Shown: positions 7,753-17,019 of the stretch, piece by piece | Layout: each line of letters starts with the position of its first letter | Position numbering within the stretch: position 1 is the stretch's first letter | DNA from: Aerococcaceae bacterium DSM 111022 | Lineage (GTDB): Bacteria; Bacillota; Bacilli; Lactobacillales; Aerococcaceae | DNA length: 64,000 bases | Direction of reading: 5' to 3' | Assembly: GCA_015863195.1 (NCBI GenBank) | Contig: JACBXO010000003.1 | Coordinates: forward strand, 62,001 to 126,000 | Notes under the pieces: model-generated | Databases searched by the model: none | Told to the model about the DNA's origin: nothing | The model's input: the letters and a program-made list of their open reading frames with translations, nothing else | Position numbers and translations under genes: made by a program

Positions 7753-9318
7753 ATGACAAAGATTAACTGGCGTAAGCTTGCTACATCGGCACTTATTTCA
7801 TCATTATTATTAAGCCCAGCAGCGATTACCGCACAAACTATCCACACTGTATCCGAAGGTGATACAATTTATGATTTAGCAATCAATTATGGTTCAACTG
7901 AAGAAGAAATTATGGCTTGGAATGGTTTATTACATTCTGAATTAAGCGTAGGTATGAATTTAATCGTTCAAAACCCCGACGGATCACAAGCAGTAGAAAC
8001 AGAAACTGGAACAGAAACAACGGAAACCGTTGCTCAAACTACACCAGTTGATGGTTCACATGTGGTTGGCGCTGGCGATACTTTATCAGGCATCGCAGCT
8101 GTTTACGGGGTAACGGTTGACGAATTATATGCTTGGAATGGATTATCAAATTCATTCTTACAAGTCGGTGACTTGATCGCCGTTGGCCCAAGTGGTGCAT
8201 CAAATGTCAGTCAAGGCCCTGTATATGAAGAGCCAATTGTAGATGACACAACACCTTACTACCCACCTGTTGAAACAAGTGGTAACTATATTACAATCCA
8301 ACCAGGTGATACATTATCTGGTTTAGCGATGGTATTAGGGACAACAACAGAAGCATTAATGGGAGCAAATGGTTTAACAAGTGACTGGTTAGTTGCAGGA
8401 AACACTCTGGCTGTTCCAGCAGATGCCATTTATCCAACAGCAAGTAAATCAAACTATGTTCCAGAAACAACCAACTCATTTACACCAAACACAACAACCG
8501 CTAATCCAACTGCAAGTGCGAATGGTGGTACAGATCATATTGTTGAAGCGGGAGATACTTTATCAGGCATTGCAACAACTTATGGTGTTTCTTTAAATGA
8601 TATTTATACTTGGAACCCATCAATTTCTGAACAATTAACGATTGGTCAACCAGTAACAATTCAAACAGCTGGCCCAGTATCAACTGAAGAAAACATGCAA
8701 ATCGAAGATTCTGACGGTACACGTAATGTCGTTGATCTTTCAAAAGTACCTGAAAATGTTCGTCCAGACACACATGTTGTTCAAGCTGGAGATAATATTT
8801 GGCGTATTGCTGAAGAGTACGACGTATCCGCAAACTCAATCAGAATGTGGAATGAATTACCTGAAGGCGACGACTCACTAACAATCGGAGATACAATCTA
8901 TGTATCAAACCCAGCCTTTGTACCAGAAATGCACGAAGTAGTTGAAGAAGATACACTAGATACAATCGCTGAAGCAGCGGGTGTAACGGTCGAAAATATT
9001 GTTAAATGGAATGAATTAGAAAACGAAGAAGACTTCGCAGTAGGCGACATTTTATTCGTCACAAACCCACGTCCATTAACACATAATGTCGAACCAGGCG
9101 AAACACTTGAAGAAATCGCAGAAAACTACAATATTGATGTCGCTGATTTACGTGCATGGAACTTCCTTCCAGAAAACGCACGTATCATCAACGGAACATT
9201 AATCGTATCTGACCCGACAGAAGATGTTATTTCAACAAATCAAAATACAGAATCTGAATCAGATGATGCGTCAGAAACATCAAGCGACGAATCAACTGAA
9301 ACTTCTTCTGAAGAATAA
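7753..9318 (+). CDS. Secreted protein with seven LysM domains
   Basis: A 521-residue exported protein. The start at 7753 (MTKINWRK) follows GAGAGGAG. A signal peptide covers residues 1 to about 27 (hydrophobic core ALISSLLLSPAAITA). Seven LysM repeats, which bind N-acetylglucosamine-containing glycan, lie at roughly 30-73, 103-145, 178-220, 264-306, 345-390, 394-436 and 440-485. Each carries a GDT- or GET-like turn and a WN or AN motif. Repeats 1-4 are separated by Thr/Ser/Pro-rich linkers and the tail is Ser/Glu/Asp-rich. No hydrolase domain is present, so it is probably a peptidoglycan-binding wall protein rather than an autolysin. It is preceded by a WalR box. Confidence 0.9.
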   Translation: MTKINWRKLATSALISSLLLSPAAITAQTIHTVSEGDTIYDLAINYGSTEEEIMAWNGLLHSELSVGMNLIVQNPDGSQAVETETGTETTETVAQTTPVDGSHVVGAGDTLSGIAAVYGVTVDELYAWNGLSNSFLQVGDLIAVGPSGASNVSQGPVYEEPIVDDTTPYYPPVETSGNYITIQPGDTLSGLAMVLGTTTEALMGANGLTSDWLVAGNTLAVPADAIYPTASKSNYVPETTNSFTPNTTTANPTASANGGTDHIVEAGDTLSGIATTYGVSLNDIYTWNPSISEQLTIGQPVTIQTAGPVSTEENMQIEDSDGTRNVVDLSKVPENVRPDTHVVQAGDNIWRIAEEYDVSANSIRMWNELPEGDDSLTIGDTIYVSNPAFVPEMHEVVEEDTLDTIAEAAGVTVENIVKWNELENEEDFAVGDILFVTNPRPLTHNVEPGETLEEIAENYNIDVADLRAWNFLPENARIINGTLIVSDPTEDVISTNQNTESESDDASETSSDESTETSSEE

Positions 9319-9326
9319 TTTTTACT

Positions 9327-9358
9327 GACTTTCCGCATTTTTGTGGAAGGTCTTTTTT
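9327..9358 (+). terminator. Terminator after the LysM gene
   Basis: Ten-pair stem GACTTTCCGC (9327-9336) / GTGGAAGGTC (9343-9352) with two G-T pairs, then TTTTTT. Confidence 0.8.
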
Positions 9359-9533
9359 GGGGGAAAATATGGCAAATTACCACTGTTACATTCAAAATTT
9401 AAATCACATCCATAGAAAATTCAACCAATATAAAAGCGTTACTTTTGCTATTAAATCCCATAAGACTTAGTATTTAAATAGAGACATTTTTAAAGCAATG
9501 AATCTAAAGTCATCAAAGAAAGGAATCGATAAA

Positions 9534-10286
9534 ATGGGAAAATTAGATAACCATGTAGCATTAATTTTTGGAGGAACTTCAGGTTTAGGTGAAGCCACCG
9601 CTAAATTGTATGCCCAAGAAGGGGCTAAAGTAGCCATTGCTGGTCGTAATCAAGAAAAAGCTCAAGCCATTATTGATTTAATCGAACAAGATGGCGGAGA
9701 AGCAATCTTTGTCTCAGTAGACGTTAAAGATTCGAAGGCAATTCAGGCTGCGGTTGAAAAGGTCATTGAACATTTTGGCGACTTAGATATTTTATATAAT
9801 GGCGCTGGCATTTTAGATAATTATGACTTAATCGAAGACACAGAAGAAGCATTATTTGATGAAGTGATTGCGGTCAACTTAAAAGCACCATGGGTGGCAG
9901 CAAAGTATGCTCTGAAACATATGGCAGCTAAAGGAAGTGGCGTGATTATTAATATCGCTTCACAAGCAACCGGCATGGTAGGCGTAGGTGGCACACCTTA
10001 TATGTCATCGAAATATGGTTTAATCGGCCAAACACGCCAACTCGCTCATGAATATGGACCTAAAGGAATTAAAGTTAATGCTTTATCACCCGGTTTTATT
10101 GATACGCCAATGACTGAGGGTATTGAAGACAAGCGTTTATTAAAGTCCCCATTAGGACGTGCTGGAAAACCGGAAGAAATAGCTAAAGCGTCATTGTTTT
10201 TAGCTTCTGATGATTCAGACTATATCCAAGGGCAAAATATTACTCAAGACGGTGGCTGGACTTTAGGCGGCTACCCAGTAGACTAA
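9534..10286 (+). CDS. Short-chain dehydrogenase/reductase (FabG-like)
   Basis: A 250-residue classical SDR that oxidises or reduces an alcohol/ketone with NAD(P). The Rossmann motif GGTSGLG lies at residues 13-19, NGAG at 89-92, and the catalytic residues are Ser143, Tyr156 and Lys160 (YMSSK). The C terminus QDGGWTLGGYPVD is typical. The start at 9534 is chosen for its AAAGGA site; codons upstream to 9498 are open but lack one. It is a single gene between two terminators, so context gives no substrate. The fatty acid FabG role is unlikely because no fab genes are nearby. Confidence 0.85.
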   Translation: MGKLDNHVALIFGGTSGLGEATAKLYAQEGAKVAIAGRNQEKAQAIIDLIEQDGGEAIFVSVDVKDSKAIQAAVEKVIEHFGDLDILYNGAGILDNYDLIEDTEEALFDEVIAVNLKAPWVAAKYALKHMAAKGSGVIINIASQATGMVGVGGTPYMSSKYGLIGQTRQLAHEYGPKGIKVNALSPGFIDTPMTEGIEDKRLLKSPLGRAGKPEEIAKASLFLASDDSDYIQGQNITQDGGWTLGGYPVD

Positions 10287-10302
10287 GAAAGTTACTTAAA
10301 TA

Positions 10303-10345
10303 AAAAAAAGCAGCGAGTCGTTTGTCGGCTCGCTGCTTTTTATTT
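10303..10345. terminator. Bidirectional terminator
   Basis: GCAGCGAG (10310-10317) / CTCGCTGC (10329-10336), flanked by an A run on the left and a T run on the right. It can serve the SDR gene on plus and the DUF4956 gene on minus. Confidence 0.9.
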
Positions 10346-10399
10346 ATTGGTTAAAATCGGAGATGCTTCTATAAGTGTTTGCCATATTCTCCCCAAAAA

Positions 10400-11068
10400 T
10401 TAAGCAACTTCTGCTGAAGGGGCGAGCATATTGACAGAATCGATGCCGTCAATGGTCATTAGCTCGTCGAGTAGGCGCTGTTCGACTTCGGAGCGCGTCT
10501 TTATCTCATAAACGAGTTCAAAGGACTCAGGGAGCAGATTTTGCGCTTTTAATCGGGCATTGCTGACATTACGTAAGACGGTGTCGGCAATCAGCGGCAC
10601 ATTTGAGCGGCTACCGCGGATCACAACTAACATACTGCGGGAAGAGGTACGGCGGTCACCGGTAATAAATAGGAAAACCGCGATAACAACTGATCCAATT
10701 AAGCCAATCACAAAGTTTTGCGTGGCACTGGCTAAGCCAATCGCCATCGCCCAGAAAACGAAACCTAAGTCGCGGGGATCTTTAGTATTCGTTCTGAAAC
10801 GGACGATCGATAGCGACCCCATCATCCCCACGGATAGGGCGAGATTGGTTTGAATGAGATGCATAATAATTGTCACAACTAGGGCGATTAAAACCAGTGT
10901 CGAATTAAATTTCGGGTCATAAACCATGCCTGAGCGACTATATTTAAATGTGAAAAACATAATCACAGCAAGGAACAGTGTCACGCCAAGCGAAAACACC
11001 ACTTCCAGCACATCCACTGGCGGGTTGATGCTGGAAGAAACTTCGGTAATATTTGATAAATTTTGCAT
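10400..11068 (-). CDS. DUF4956 membrane protein
   Basis: A 222-residue protein with about four membrane helices (near residues 24-45, 58-76, 80-90 and 108-137) and a soluble C-terminal domain with an alpha/beta look. MGSLSIVRFRTNTKDPRDLGF (about 81-101) is the family's conserved loop. The function is unknown. Such proteins are often encoded beside VTC-domain polyphosphate polymerases, as here, where the VTC gene is 17 bases upstream in the same operon. A role in polyphosphate handling at the membrane is an inference. The start follows AAGGAG. Confidence 0.85.
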   Translation of the reverse strand: MQNLSNITEVSSSINPPVDVLEVVFSLGVTLFLAVIMFFTFKYSRSGMVYDPKFNSTLVLIALVVTIIMHLIQTNLALSVGMMGSLSIVRFRTNTKDPRDLGFVFWAMAIGLASATQNFVIGLIGSVVIAVFLFITGDRRTSSRSMLVVIRGSRSNVPLIADTVLRNVSNARLKAQNLLPESFELVYEIKTRSEVEQRLLDELMTIDGIDSVNMLAPSAEVA

Positions 11069-11085
11069 AAAATAACTCCTTAAAA

Positions 11086-11805
11086 TTAGTAATAATATTG
11101 TTCTAATAACGACCTGGACGAACCAAATTTACTGACAGGGCACTTTTGTAAATTTAAACGCGTTAAGACATCTTGAATTTGCGGGAATAAATAAGTGTCA
11201 TATTTCACTTCAAGAATTGTTTCGGTAATCGGCATAACGCTTCGATAATGAGGATAAGGATTTTCTGAAAATAAATCATAATAAAAATTGCAATATTCCA
11301 ACTCACTATCTAAAGTAATCCGCGTCGCGAAAAAGGGATACGTATAGGCACGGCGCTTATATTCCACCATCGAAATAGGGCGGTAACCCATCGTCGAACA
11401 AATTTCGTAACCCAATTCTGCCGTCGGGTCATCATAATTTTTCAACACCTCAAAATTCCCCTGAAGCATTTCCTCCGCATCTTCCCGCGACACAATCACC
11501 GAATCTTTAATCTGGCTATGCGTCCATTTCTTCTTAATTTCAAACTTAGCGGTGGTTGAATGCGGCGAATAAGTTCTCAAACGAACCCGCTTTACAAAAT
11601 CAAACTTTGCCCGTTTCTCAACATAATCTTGATTATCCAACCCATCAAAATAAACCGACCGCACCCGGTACCCATCATAACCCCCATAAGTATCCGGCAC
11701 TAAAAGCGTATCCAACGCCTGGATCAACTTCATCCGATCCTCTAAATTCAGTAAGAACTTCATCTCCTTACGCGACACAGTCAAACTTGGTGCTAATTCA
11801 GCCAT
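11086..11805 (-). CDS. VTC-domain polyphosphate polymerase
   Basis: A 239-residue protein of the VTC superfamily, whose yeast member Vtc4 polymerises phosphate from ATP into polyphosphate inside a basic tunnel. Seen: RKEMKFLL near residue 12, VRSVYFD near 48, RVRLRTY (73-79), KFEIKKK (87-93), EYKRRAY, ILEVKYD and SKFGSSR. These alternating basic and acidic strands supply the tunnel residues. The ATG at 11805 is chosen over a TTG nine codons upstream because AGAAGG precedes it. It forms an operon with the DUF4956 gene. No CotH-like kinase is adjacent. The palindrome array lies upstream. Confidence 0.85.
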   Translation of the reverse strand: MAELAPSLTVSRKEMKFLLNLEDRMKLIQALDTLLVPDTYGGYDGYRVRSVYFDGLDNQDYVEKRAKFDFVKRVRLRTYSPHSTTAKFEIKKKWTHSQIKDSVIVSREDAEEMLQGNFEVLKNYDDPTAELGYEICSTMGYRPISMVEYKRRAYTYPFFATRITLDSELEYCNFYYDLFSENPYPHYRSVMPITETILEVKYDTYLFPQIQDVLTRLNLQKCPVSKFGSSRSLLEQYYY

Positions 11806-11956
11806 TATTTCTACCTTCTTTCTATCAGCCAACTCGGCTTGCCTTAGAATATACGCACCACTGCTAAATTTTAGGGCCCTTTTTATAAATTTTTTTGGAA
11901 AAAAGTATGGGAGAGTTAATTTGAAGCAAAAAATAGTTCCTTTAATAAAGAGAATA

Positions 11957-12427
11957 ACTCCGATGAGTGGTGGAGTTTTTGTATGCTCAGTTTATGCAAC
12001 GAAGAGGTGCATGAGCGTCTTAATTATTGAGCTGATGCATCGAAGTGGTGCATGGGTATCTTGATTTTTGTGCTGATGCATCGAATTGGTGCATGGGTAT
12101 CTCAACTATTAAGCGCAATGATACAACCTGTATCATGAAGGTGGTTCATGGAGGTGCTGACGATACAATCTGTATCATGAAGGAGGTTCAAAGAGTTGCT
12201 GACGATACAACTTGTATCATGAAGCTGGTTCAAGGAGGTACTGATGATACGATCTGTATCATGAAGGTGGTTCATAGAGTTGCTGACGATACAACCTGTA
12301 TCATGAAGGACGTTCATGGAGTTGCTGATGATACAAGTTGTATCATCAGCCGGTTCAAATTGGAGTCGACGATACAATCTGTATCATGAAACCACTCCGT
12401 AAAGCCAACGACGATACAATCTGTATC
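11957..12427. repeat. Array of palindromic repeats with a 42-bp period
   Basis: Eight copies of GATACAAnnTGTATC (variants at the central bases) start at 12120, 12162, 12204, 12246, 12288, 12330, 12371 and 12413: spacing 42 bp, one step of 41. In the first five units a second dyad, ATGAAGGTGGTTCAT or close to it, follows directly, and a 12-base GGAGTTGCTGAC-like spacer completes the unit. To the left, three units with a different dyad (ATGCAtCgaagtGGTGCAT; starts 11994, 12035, 12076) run at a 41-bp period, and a possible degenerate one (ACTCC...GGAGT) begins at 11957. Since 42 is a multiple of three, frames stay open on both strands, but none has a ribosome site; I take it as non-coding. Confidence 0.9.
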
Positions 12428-12538
12428 ATTAAGAGCCTCATATCTGCAATCTCATATCTGCGCTTTCATATAACAACTTAAGTTTTAAAAGCTAGTTGTT
12501 ATCTAATATTATCCCTAACCCACAAATATAAATCCCAT

Positions 12539-12570
12539 AAAAAAATACCCCAACCAAAGCGGTTAGGGTA
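12539..12570 (-). terminator. Terminator of the amino acid ABC transporter operon
   Basis: Imperfect stem ACCC-AACC (12547-12555) / GGTT-GGGT (12561-12569) with the A run to its left giving a minus-strand T tract. Confidence 0.75.
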
Positions 12571-12584
12571 AATATAAAACTTAT

Positions 12585-13337
12585 TTAATTTTGCTGACTC
12601 TCATCACGGTAACGCGTTAAGAACTCGACTAAACGAGGATGTTGTGGCTTATTAATCACATCAATTGGATTACCTTCTTCAGCAATCACACCTTTATCCA
12701 TAAACACGATACGCGTTGAAACGTCGCGGGCAAAAGCCATTTCGTGAGTAACAACAATCATCGTTAAACCTTCTTTAGCCAGTGTAGTCATTGTTTGTAA
12801 AACTTCCCCCACAGTTTCTGGGTCTAATGCACTCGTAGGCTCATCGAAAAGTAACACTTCAGGATCCATTGACAATGCACGAGCAATAGCAACACGTTGT
12901 TGTTGACCACCCGATAATTGATGTGGTTTAGCATCGCGGTAACGAGCCATACCTACTTTTTCTAAATGTCCCAAAGCTATTTTTTCAGCTTCAGCACGAC
13001 TACATTTTAAAATTTTAATTTGCCCAACTGTACAGTTTTCTAAAACAGTCATATTTTTAAATAAATTAAATGATTGGAAAACCATACCCACTTTAGCACG
13101 GTATTTAGTTTGGTCAAATTTACCTTTTAAAATGGATTGATCATGATATAAAATATCGCCATCTGTTGGTTCCTCAAGTAAGTTAATACAACGTAAGAAA
13201 GTTGATTTACCAGAACCAGATGAACCAATGATACTAATTACTTCACCTTTTTCAACAGACATTGAAATATCTTTGAGGACAAGATTATCGCCGAACTTTT
13301 TCTGTAAATTTTGAATTTGTAAAATGTTTCGTTCCAT
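12585..13337 (-). CDS. glnQ: Polar amino acid ABC transporter, ATP-binding protein
   Basis: A 250-residue ABC ATPase of the GlnQ/ArtP type that powers uptake of glutamine or another polar amino acid. Walker [10 protein letters not shown] is at 38-46, the Q-loop QSFNLF near 88, signature LSGGQQQR at 141-148, and Walker B LLFDEP at 162-167. It is the distal gene of a two-gene operon, 11 bases after the fused binding protein-permease, with an AAGGAGG site. Confidence 0.93.
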   Translation of the reverse strand: MERNILQIQNLQKKFGDNLVLKDISMSVEKGEVISIIGSSGSGKSTFLRCINLLEEPTDGDILYHDQSILKGKFDQTKYRAKVGMVFQSFNLFKNMTVLENCTVGQIKILKCSRAEAEKIALGHLEKVGMARYRDAKPHQLSGGQQQRVAIARALSMDPEVLLFDEPTSALDPETVGEVLQTMTTLAKEGLTMIVVTHEMAFARDVSTRIVFMDKGVIAEEGNPIDVINKPQHPRLVEFLTRYRDESQQN

Positions 13338-13348
13338 AATAACCTCCT

Positions 13349-14968
13349 TTATTGTTGTGGCATTGAACTAGACTCATAAACAGTATAACTTGAGCTGCCG
13401 TCCATTTTCTTTTCAACTAAACGCAATAGACGTGTGGTTGTAAAGGTTAAGACAAAGTAAATTAATGCAGCGATAAAGAAAGTTTGGAAAGTCATATAAG
13501 TTGAACCAGAAGCTGAACGAGTCACGAAGAATAACTCAGTTACCGCAATAACATTCAGAACGGACGTATCTTTAATATTAATCACAAACTCATTACCTAA
13601 AGCAGGTAAAATATTACGAATCGCTTGAGGCAAGATAACATAAGTCATCGCCTGAACATGATTCATCCCAATTGCTTTAGACGCTTCTAGTTGGCCATCA
13701 TCTACCCCGTGGATACCACCACGAATAACTTCAGATAAATAAGCAGCTGTATTTACTGATACAATCAGTAATGCTGCTGACATCGATGACATATCGATAT
13801 CAAAGAATAATTTCGAACCATAGAAGATTAACATCGCTTGAACCATCATCGGTGTACCACGGAAAATCTCAATATAAGCAATAATAATAAAATCAACTAA
13901 TTTGTATAAACCATATTTAATCGCGCCACTCGCTTTAGTAACAGGCAACGAACGGAAAATTGCAATAACTAAACCAATTAAGAAACCAATAATTGTTGAT
14001 GAAAGTGCAATAAACATTGTACTACCAGCACCACGTAAGAATTGAGTTCCAAAGTTGTCCCAAATGCTTCGAACATCGCCCCAGAAACCAGTACTCTCAC
14101 CGCGCTCATTTAAATCAACCATATCTTGCATTAATTGATCACGCTCTGCTTGGGGAATCGTTGCTAAAACATCATTAATATAAGTAGTTAAACCAGAATC
14201 TTTACGCGTACCAACTGCGATACTTGTATTCACGTCACTCGTATCAAAACCTTCACCCTCAGCGAAAGTAACATAACTTAAGTCACTATTTGCCGCAACT
14301 GCCGCCATCGCACCGGGTCGTTCTGAAACATACGCATCTGACTTATCTGATAAAACGGAAGAAATCATTGTCGGGAATGAATCCATCGCCGTTTGTCTTT
14401 CAACATCAGGAATTTCTTCAACTAAATCATAATGGAAAGTATTCAATTGACCAGTGACACGAGCACCAGCGAAGTCCTCTAGTGAGTCGGCCTCTGCATA
14501 CTCAGAATCACTACGAACAACTAAGACAATATCTGACTCATAGTAACTATCAGTAAAGTCAATTTGTTGTGCTCGTTCTGGAGTAGGGGACATACCAGCA
14601 ATAATTGCATCAATTTTACCTGACTGCAAAGCTGGAGGCAAACCGTCCCATTCCAATTTAACAATTTCTAACTCTAAACCTAATTCATCAGCCAAACGCT
14701 GTGCGATTTGCGCATCATAACCATTGGCATATTCACCATTGGAATTACTGATCGCAATCCCACCATTTGAAGCAGAAGTTTGCGACCAGTTAAACGGCGC
14801 ATAATTTGCTTCCATCCCAACACGTAGGACACCAGGGGTTTCTAATTCTTGATTAATTTCTTCTAAATTCACATCATCTTGCGCTGAAACAACAGCCGTC
14901 AACGGAATGAAGATGCTAAATAGTATCATGAGTAATGTAGTAATTACAGGAACTCGGTAGTTCTTCAT
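13349..14968 (-). CDS. glnP: Fused amino acid-binding protein and permease (GlnH-GlnP type)
   Basis: A 539-residue fusion. A signal-anchor or signal peptide (about 1-32) is followed by a type 3 solute-binding domain (about 40-270; [30 protein letters not shown]) and a permease domain with about five helices (about 295-525) carrying the EAA loop [14 protein letters not shown]. Fusion of binding protein and permease is common in Lactobacillales; here only one binding domain is present. With the ATPase at 12585 it forms a complete importer. The start at 14968 is favoured because AAGGAG lies 8 bases before it; two ATGs further upstream are too close to or before that site. The exact amino acid is not known. 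Confidence 0.9.
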   Translation of the reverse strand: MKNYRVPVITTLLMILFSIFIPLTAVVSAQDDVNLEEINQELETPGVLRVGMEANYAPFNWSQTSASNGGIAISNSNGEYANGYDAQIAQRLADELGLELEIVKLEWDGLPPALQSGKIDAIIAGMSPTPERAQQIDFTDSYYESDIVLVVRSDSEYAEADSLEDFAGARVTGQLNTFHYDLVEEIPDVERQTAMDSFPTMISSVLSDKSDAYVSERPGAMAAVAANSDLSYVTFAEGEGFDTSDVNTSIAVGTRKDSGLTTYINDVLATIPQAERDQLMQDMVDLNERGESTGFWGDVRSIWDNFGTQFLRGAGSTMFIALSSTIIGFLIGLVIAIFRSLPVTKASGAIKYGLYKLVDFIIIAYIEIFRGTPMMVQAMLIFYGSKLFFDIDMSSMSAALLIVSVNTAAYLSEVIRGGIHGVDDGQLEASKAIGMNHVQAMTYVILPQAIRNILPALGNEFVINIKDTSVLNVIAVTELFFVTRSASGSTYMTFQTFFIAALIYFVLTFTTTRLLRLVEKKMDGSSSYTVYESSSMPQQ

Positions 14969-15037
14969 AGACATATCTCCTTGCATATTAATAGTATTCT
15001 ATTTTAAGTTAAATTCTACCTAATTGCAATCAAGCAA

Positions 15038-15061
15038 TAAAAAAACGCCCCTAAAGGCGTA
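15038..15061 (-). terminator. Terminator of the acetyltransferase gene
   Basis: Short stem ACGCC (15045-15049) / GGCGT (15056-15060) between A runs; T tract on the minus strand. Confidence 0.65.
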
Positions 15062-15078
15062 AAAAAATGCGAAAACCA

Positions 15079-15687
15079 TTATTCAGGCGCATAATATCTC
15101 GTTTCTAAATCTTCCCAGTAATTTTTATCCTTGTCATCAATCAAACGAACCACACGGCAGGGATTCCCATAAGCCATCACATTATCAGGAATATCAGTCG
15201 TTACAACAGAGCCAGCCCCAATAACCACATTTTCCCCAATCGTCACACCAGGTAAAACCGTCGTATTCGCACCCAGCCACGACCCAGAACCAATTTTAAT
15301 CGGCTTCCCATATTCCAAACCACGCTCACGCACACCCGCATCAATCGGATGCGTCGCCGTATAAAGCCCCACACGCGGAGCCAATCTCACATCATCCCCA
15401 ATTTCAATCGGAGCCACATCAAGAAAAATACAATCATAATTAGAATAAAAATTATCCCCAATATGCACATTCACACCATAATCAATCCGAACAGGCGCCT
15501 GAACCACCGGATTCTCCCCAACACTCCCAAATAAATCCTTCAACATCAAACGACGCTCATCCACCGCCTCATAAGGCAACTCATTATACCTCGACATCAC
15601 ACCACGCTGCTTAAACTGTAAATTCACCAACTCTTCCTTCGACGAATCATACAACTCCCCAGCAATCATCTTATTATACTCTGACAT
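15079..15687 (-). CDS. Sugar O-acetyltransferase, hexapeptide-repeat (maltose/galactoside type)
   Basis: A 202-residue enzyme of the LacA/Maa family, moving acetyl from acetyl-CoA to a sugar hydroxyl. The N-terminal MSEYNKMIAGELYDSS is typical. A left-handed beta helix follows from about residue 60 (VRIDYGVNVHIGDNFYSNYD). THPIDAGVRERGLEYGKPI (about 113-131) carries the family's active-site His, and IGSGSWLGANTTVLPGVTIG is the hexapeptide signature. The sequence between 15130 and 15650 is visibly richer in C on the plus strand than its neighbours. The physiological acceptor is unknown. Confidence 0.9.
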   Translation of the reverse strand: MSEYNKMIAGELYDSSKEELVNLQFKQRGVMSRYNELPYEAVDERRLMLKDLFGSVGENPVVQAPVRIDYGVNVHIGDNFYSNYDCIFLDVAPIEIGDDVRLAPRVGLYTATHPIDAGVRERGLEYGKPIKIGSGSWLGANTTVLPGVTIGENVVIGAGSVVTTDIPDNVMAYGNPCRVVRLIDDKDKNYWEDLETRYYAPE

Positions 15688-15704
15688 TTACTTCCCTTTC
15701 TTTA

Positions 15705-15729
15705 CAAAAAAATCCCCCTTTACAGGGGA
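15705..15729 (-). terminator. Terminator-like hairpin near the 3' end of the flavoprotein gene
   Basis: TCCCC (15713-15717) / GGGGA (15725-15729) with an A run at 15705-15712, a T tract on minus. It lies just past the stop at 15735. Confidence 0.65.
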
Positions 15730-15734
15730 AAACA

Positions 15735-17006
15735 TTACTTAGAAAACGCAGTCCAAGCTGCATATTGTCCGGCAATCGTTCCAGTTACAAAGGCAGCAGT
15801 AATATTATAGCCACCAGTATATCCATTAATGTCTAGCAATTCCCCGCAAAAGAAAAGACCAGACATCAGCTTTGACTCCATAGAACGTGGATTTACTTCC
15901 TTAGTAGACACACCGCCACCTGTTACAAACCCTTTTTCAATGGGTTGTGTACCATAAGCAGTAAATTCAAAGACCGTCATATTTTTCCAAAGCGCCTCGA
16001 TTTGAGCATGCGTTAATTGTTTATAAGCAGCTGTCTTTTCAATCTCACTACGCCAAAGCACTTCTTCAGCCATTTTCTCAGGCATCCATTGTTTTAAAAT
16101 GGTCGTCATTTGTTTATTACGATTTTCCTCAGCAACTTCTTTAAACTCATTAACAGTAAGTTGAGGGACTAAGTTAATTGATAAATAAGCGGTATCTTGT
16201 TTTTCGTCATATAAATATTGATTCACATGACCTGAAGTACGTAGAATCGCTGGACCCGAATACCCAAAGTGAGTAATCACCATATCCATTTGATGTTCAA
16301 CCAATGATTTTTGGTGTTCTGAACCATTCCACAAAGTCACACGCACATCACGTAGAGACACACCCTTTAAATGATTGCGTTTAATAAGTGGATCATGTGA
16401 TAATATTGGCGACTCCGTAGGATAGAGACGTTCAATCGTATGACCGGCTGAACGAGCCCAAGCATAACCATCACCGGTCGCCCCAGTTCTAGGGTAAGCT
16501 CGGCCGCCAGCAGCTAAAACAATGGCTTTACTTTCAATAATATCCCCATTTTCTAACTTTACACCAGCGACTTGATTTAAGTCTTTATCATACAATACTT
16601 TTTCTACGACTGATTTTTGACGCACTTCAACGCCCAAGTCTTCCAATTCATCCGTTAAAGTATCTAAAATCGTCCGCGCGCGGTCAGTCACAGGGAACAT
16701 CCGGCCATGATCTTCCTCTTTTAAAGGAACGCCTCTTGACTCGAAGAAGTGAATAATATCTTCTTGGTCAAATTGATCCAAAGCACTATATAAAAATTTC
16801 CCATTACCAGGAATATGCGTGATTAAATCTTCACGCGTAGTTCGGTTAGTCACATTACAACGGCCACCACCCGAGATGACCAACTTGCGGCCAGGGCGAG
16901 GATTTTTATCAATGAGAATTACTTTTGCGCCTTGAGTCGCTGCATTAATCGCTGCCATCAGGCCGCTTGAACCTGCTCCGACAACGGTAACATCATATTT
17001 AGTCAT
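15735..17006 (-). CDS. FAD-dependent oxidoreductase, HI0933/YhiN family
   Basis: A 423-residue flavoprotein. The FAD-binding motif VVGAGSSGLMAAINAA is near residues 8-23. GGRCNVTN (about 50-57) is the hallmark of the HI0933 family (COG2081), and the C-terminal GGVSTKEVNPRSMESKL...GYTGGYNITAAFVTG is typical. The biochemical function of the family is not settled. The ATG at 17006 has GGAGTG upstream and is preferred to the one at 17012. It follows the NiaX-like gene by 13 bases and is probably cotranscribed. Confidence 0.85.
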   Translation of the reverse strand: MTKYDVTVVGAGSSGLMAAINAATQGAKVILIDKNPRPGRKLVISGGGRCNVTNRTTREDLITHIPGNGKFLYSALDQFDQEDIIHFFESRGVPLKEEDHGRMFPVTDRARTILDTLTDELEDLGVEVRQKSVVEKVLYDKDLNQVAGVKLENGDIIESKAIVLAAGGRAYPRTGATGDGYAWARSAGHTIERLYPTESPILSHDPLIKRNHLKGVSLRDVRVTLWNGSEHQKSLVEHQMDMVITHFGYSGPAILRTSGHVNQYLYDEKQDTAYLSINLVPQLTVNEFKEVAEENRNKQMTTILKQWMPEKMAEEVLWRSEIEKTAAYKQLTHAQIEALWKNMTVFEFTAYGTQPIEKGFVTGGGVSTKEVNPRSMESKLMSGLFFCGELLDINGYTGGYNITAAFVTGTIAGQYAAWTAFSK

Positions 17007-17019
17007 AAACACTCCTATT

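Noticed and set aside
12045-12389. Open frames on both strands in the palindrome array, encoding 14-residue repeats
   Set aside because: The 42-bp unit is a multiple of three, so frames stay open automatically. Neither strand has a ribosome site or a normal start, and both frames show the same artificial periodicity.
11957-12427. CRISPR array
   Set aside because: The repeats are spaced regularly, but the sequence between dyads is itself repeated rather than unique, and no cas gene is nearby.
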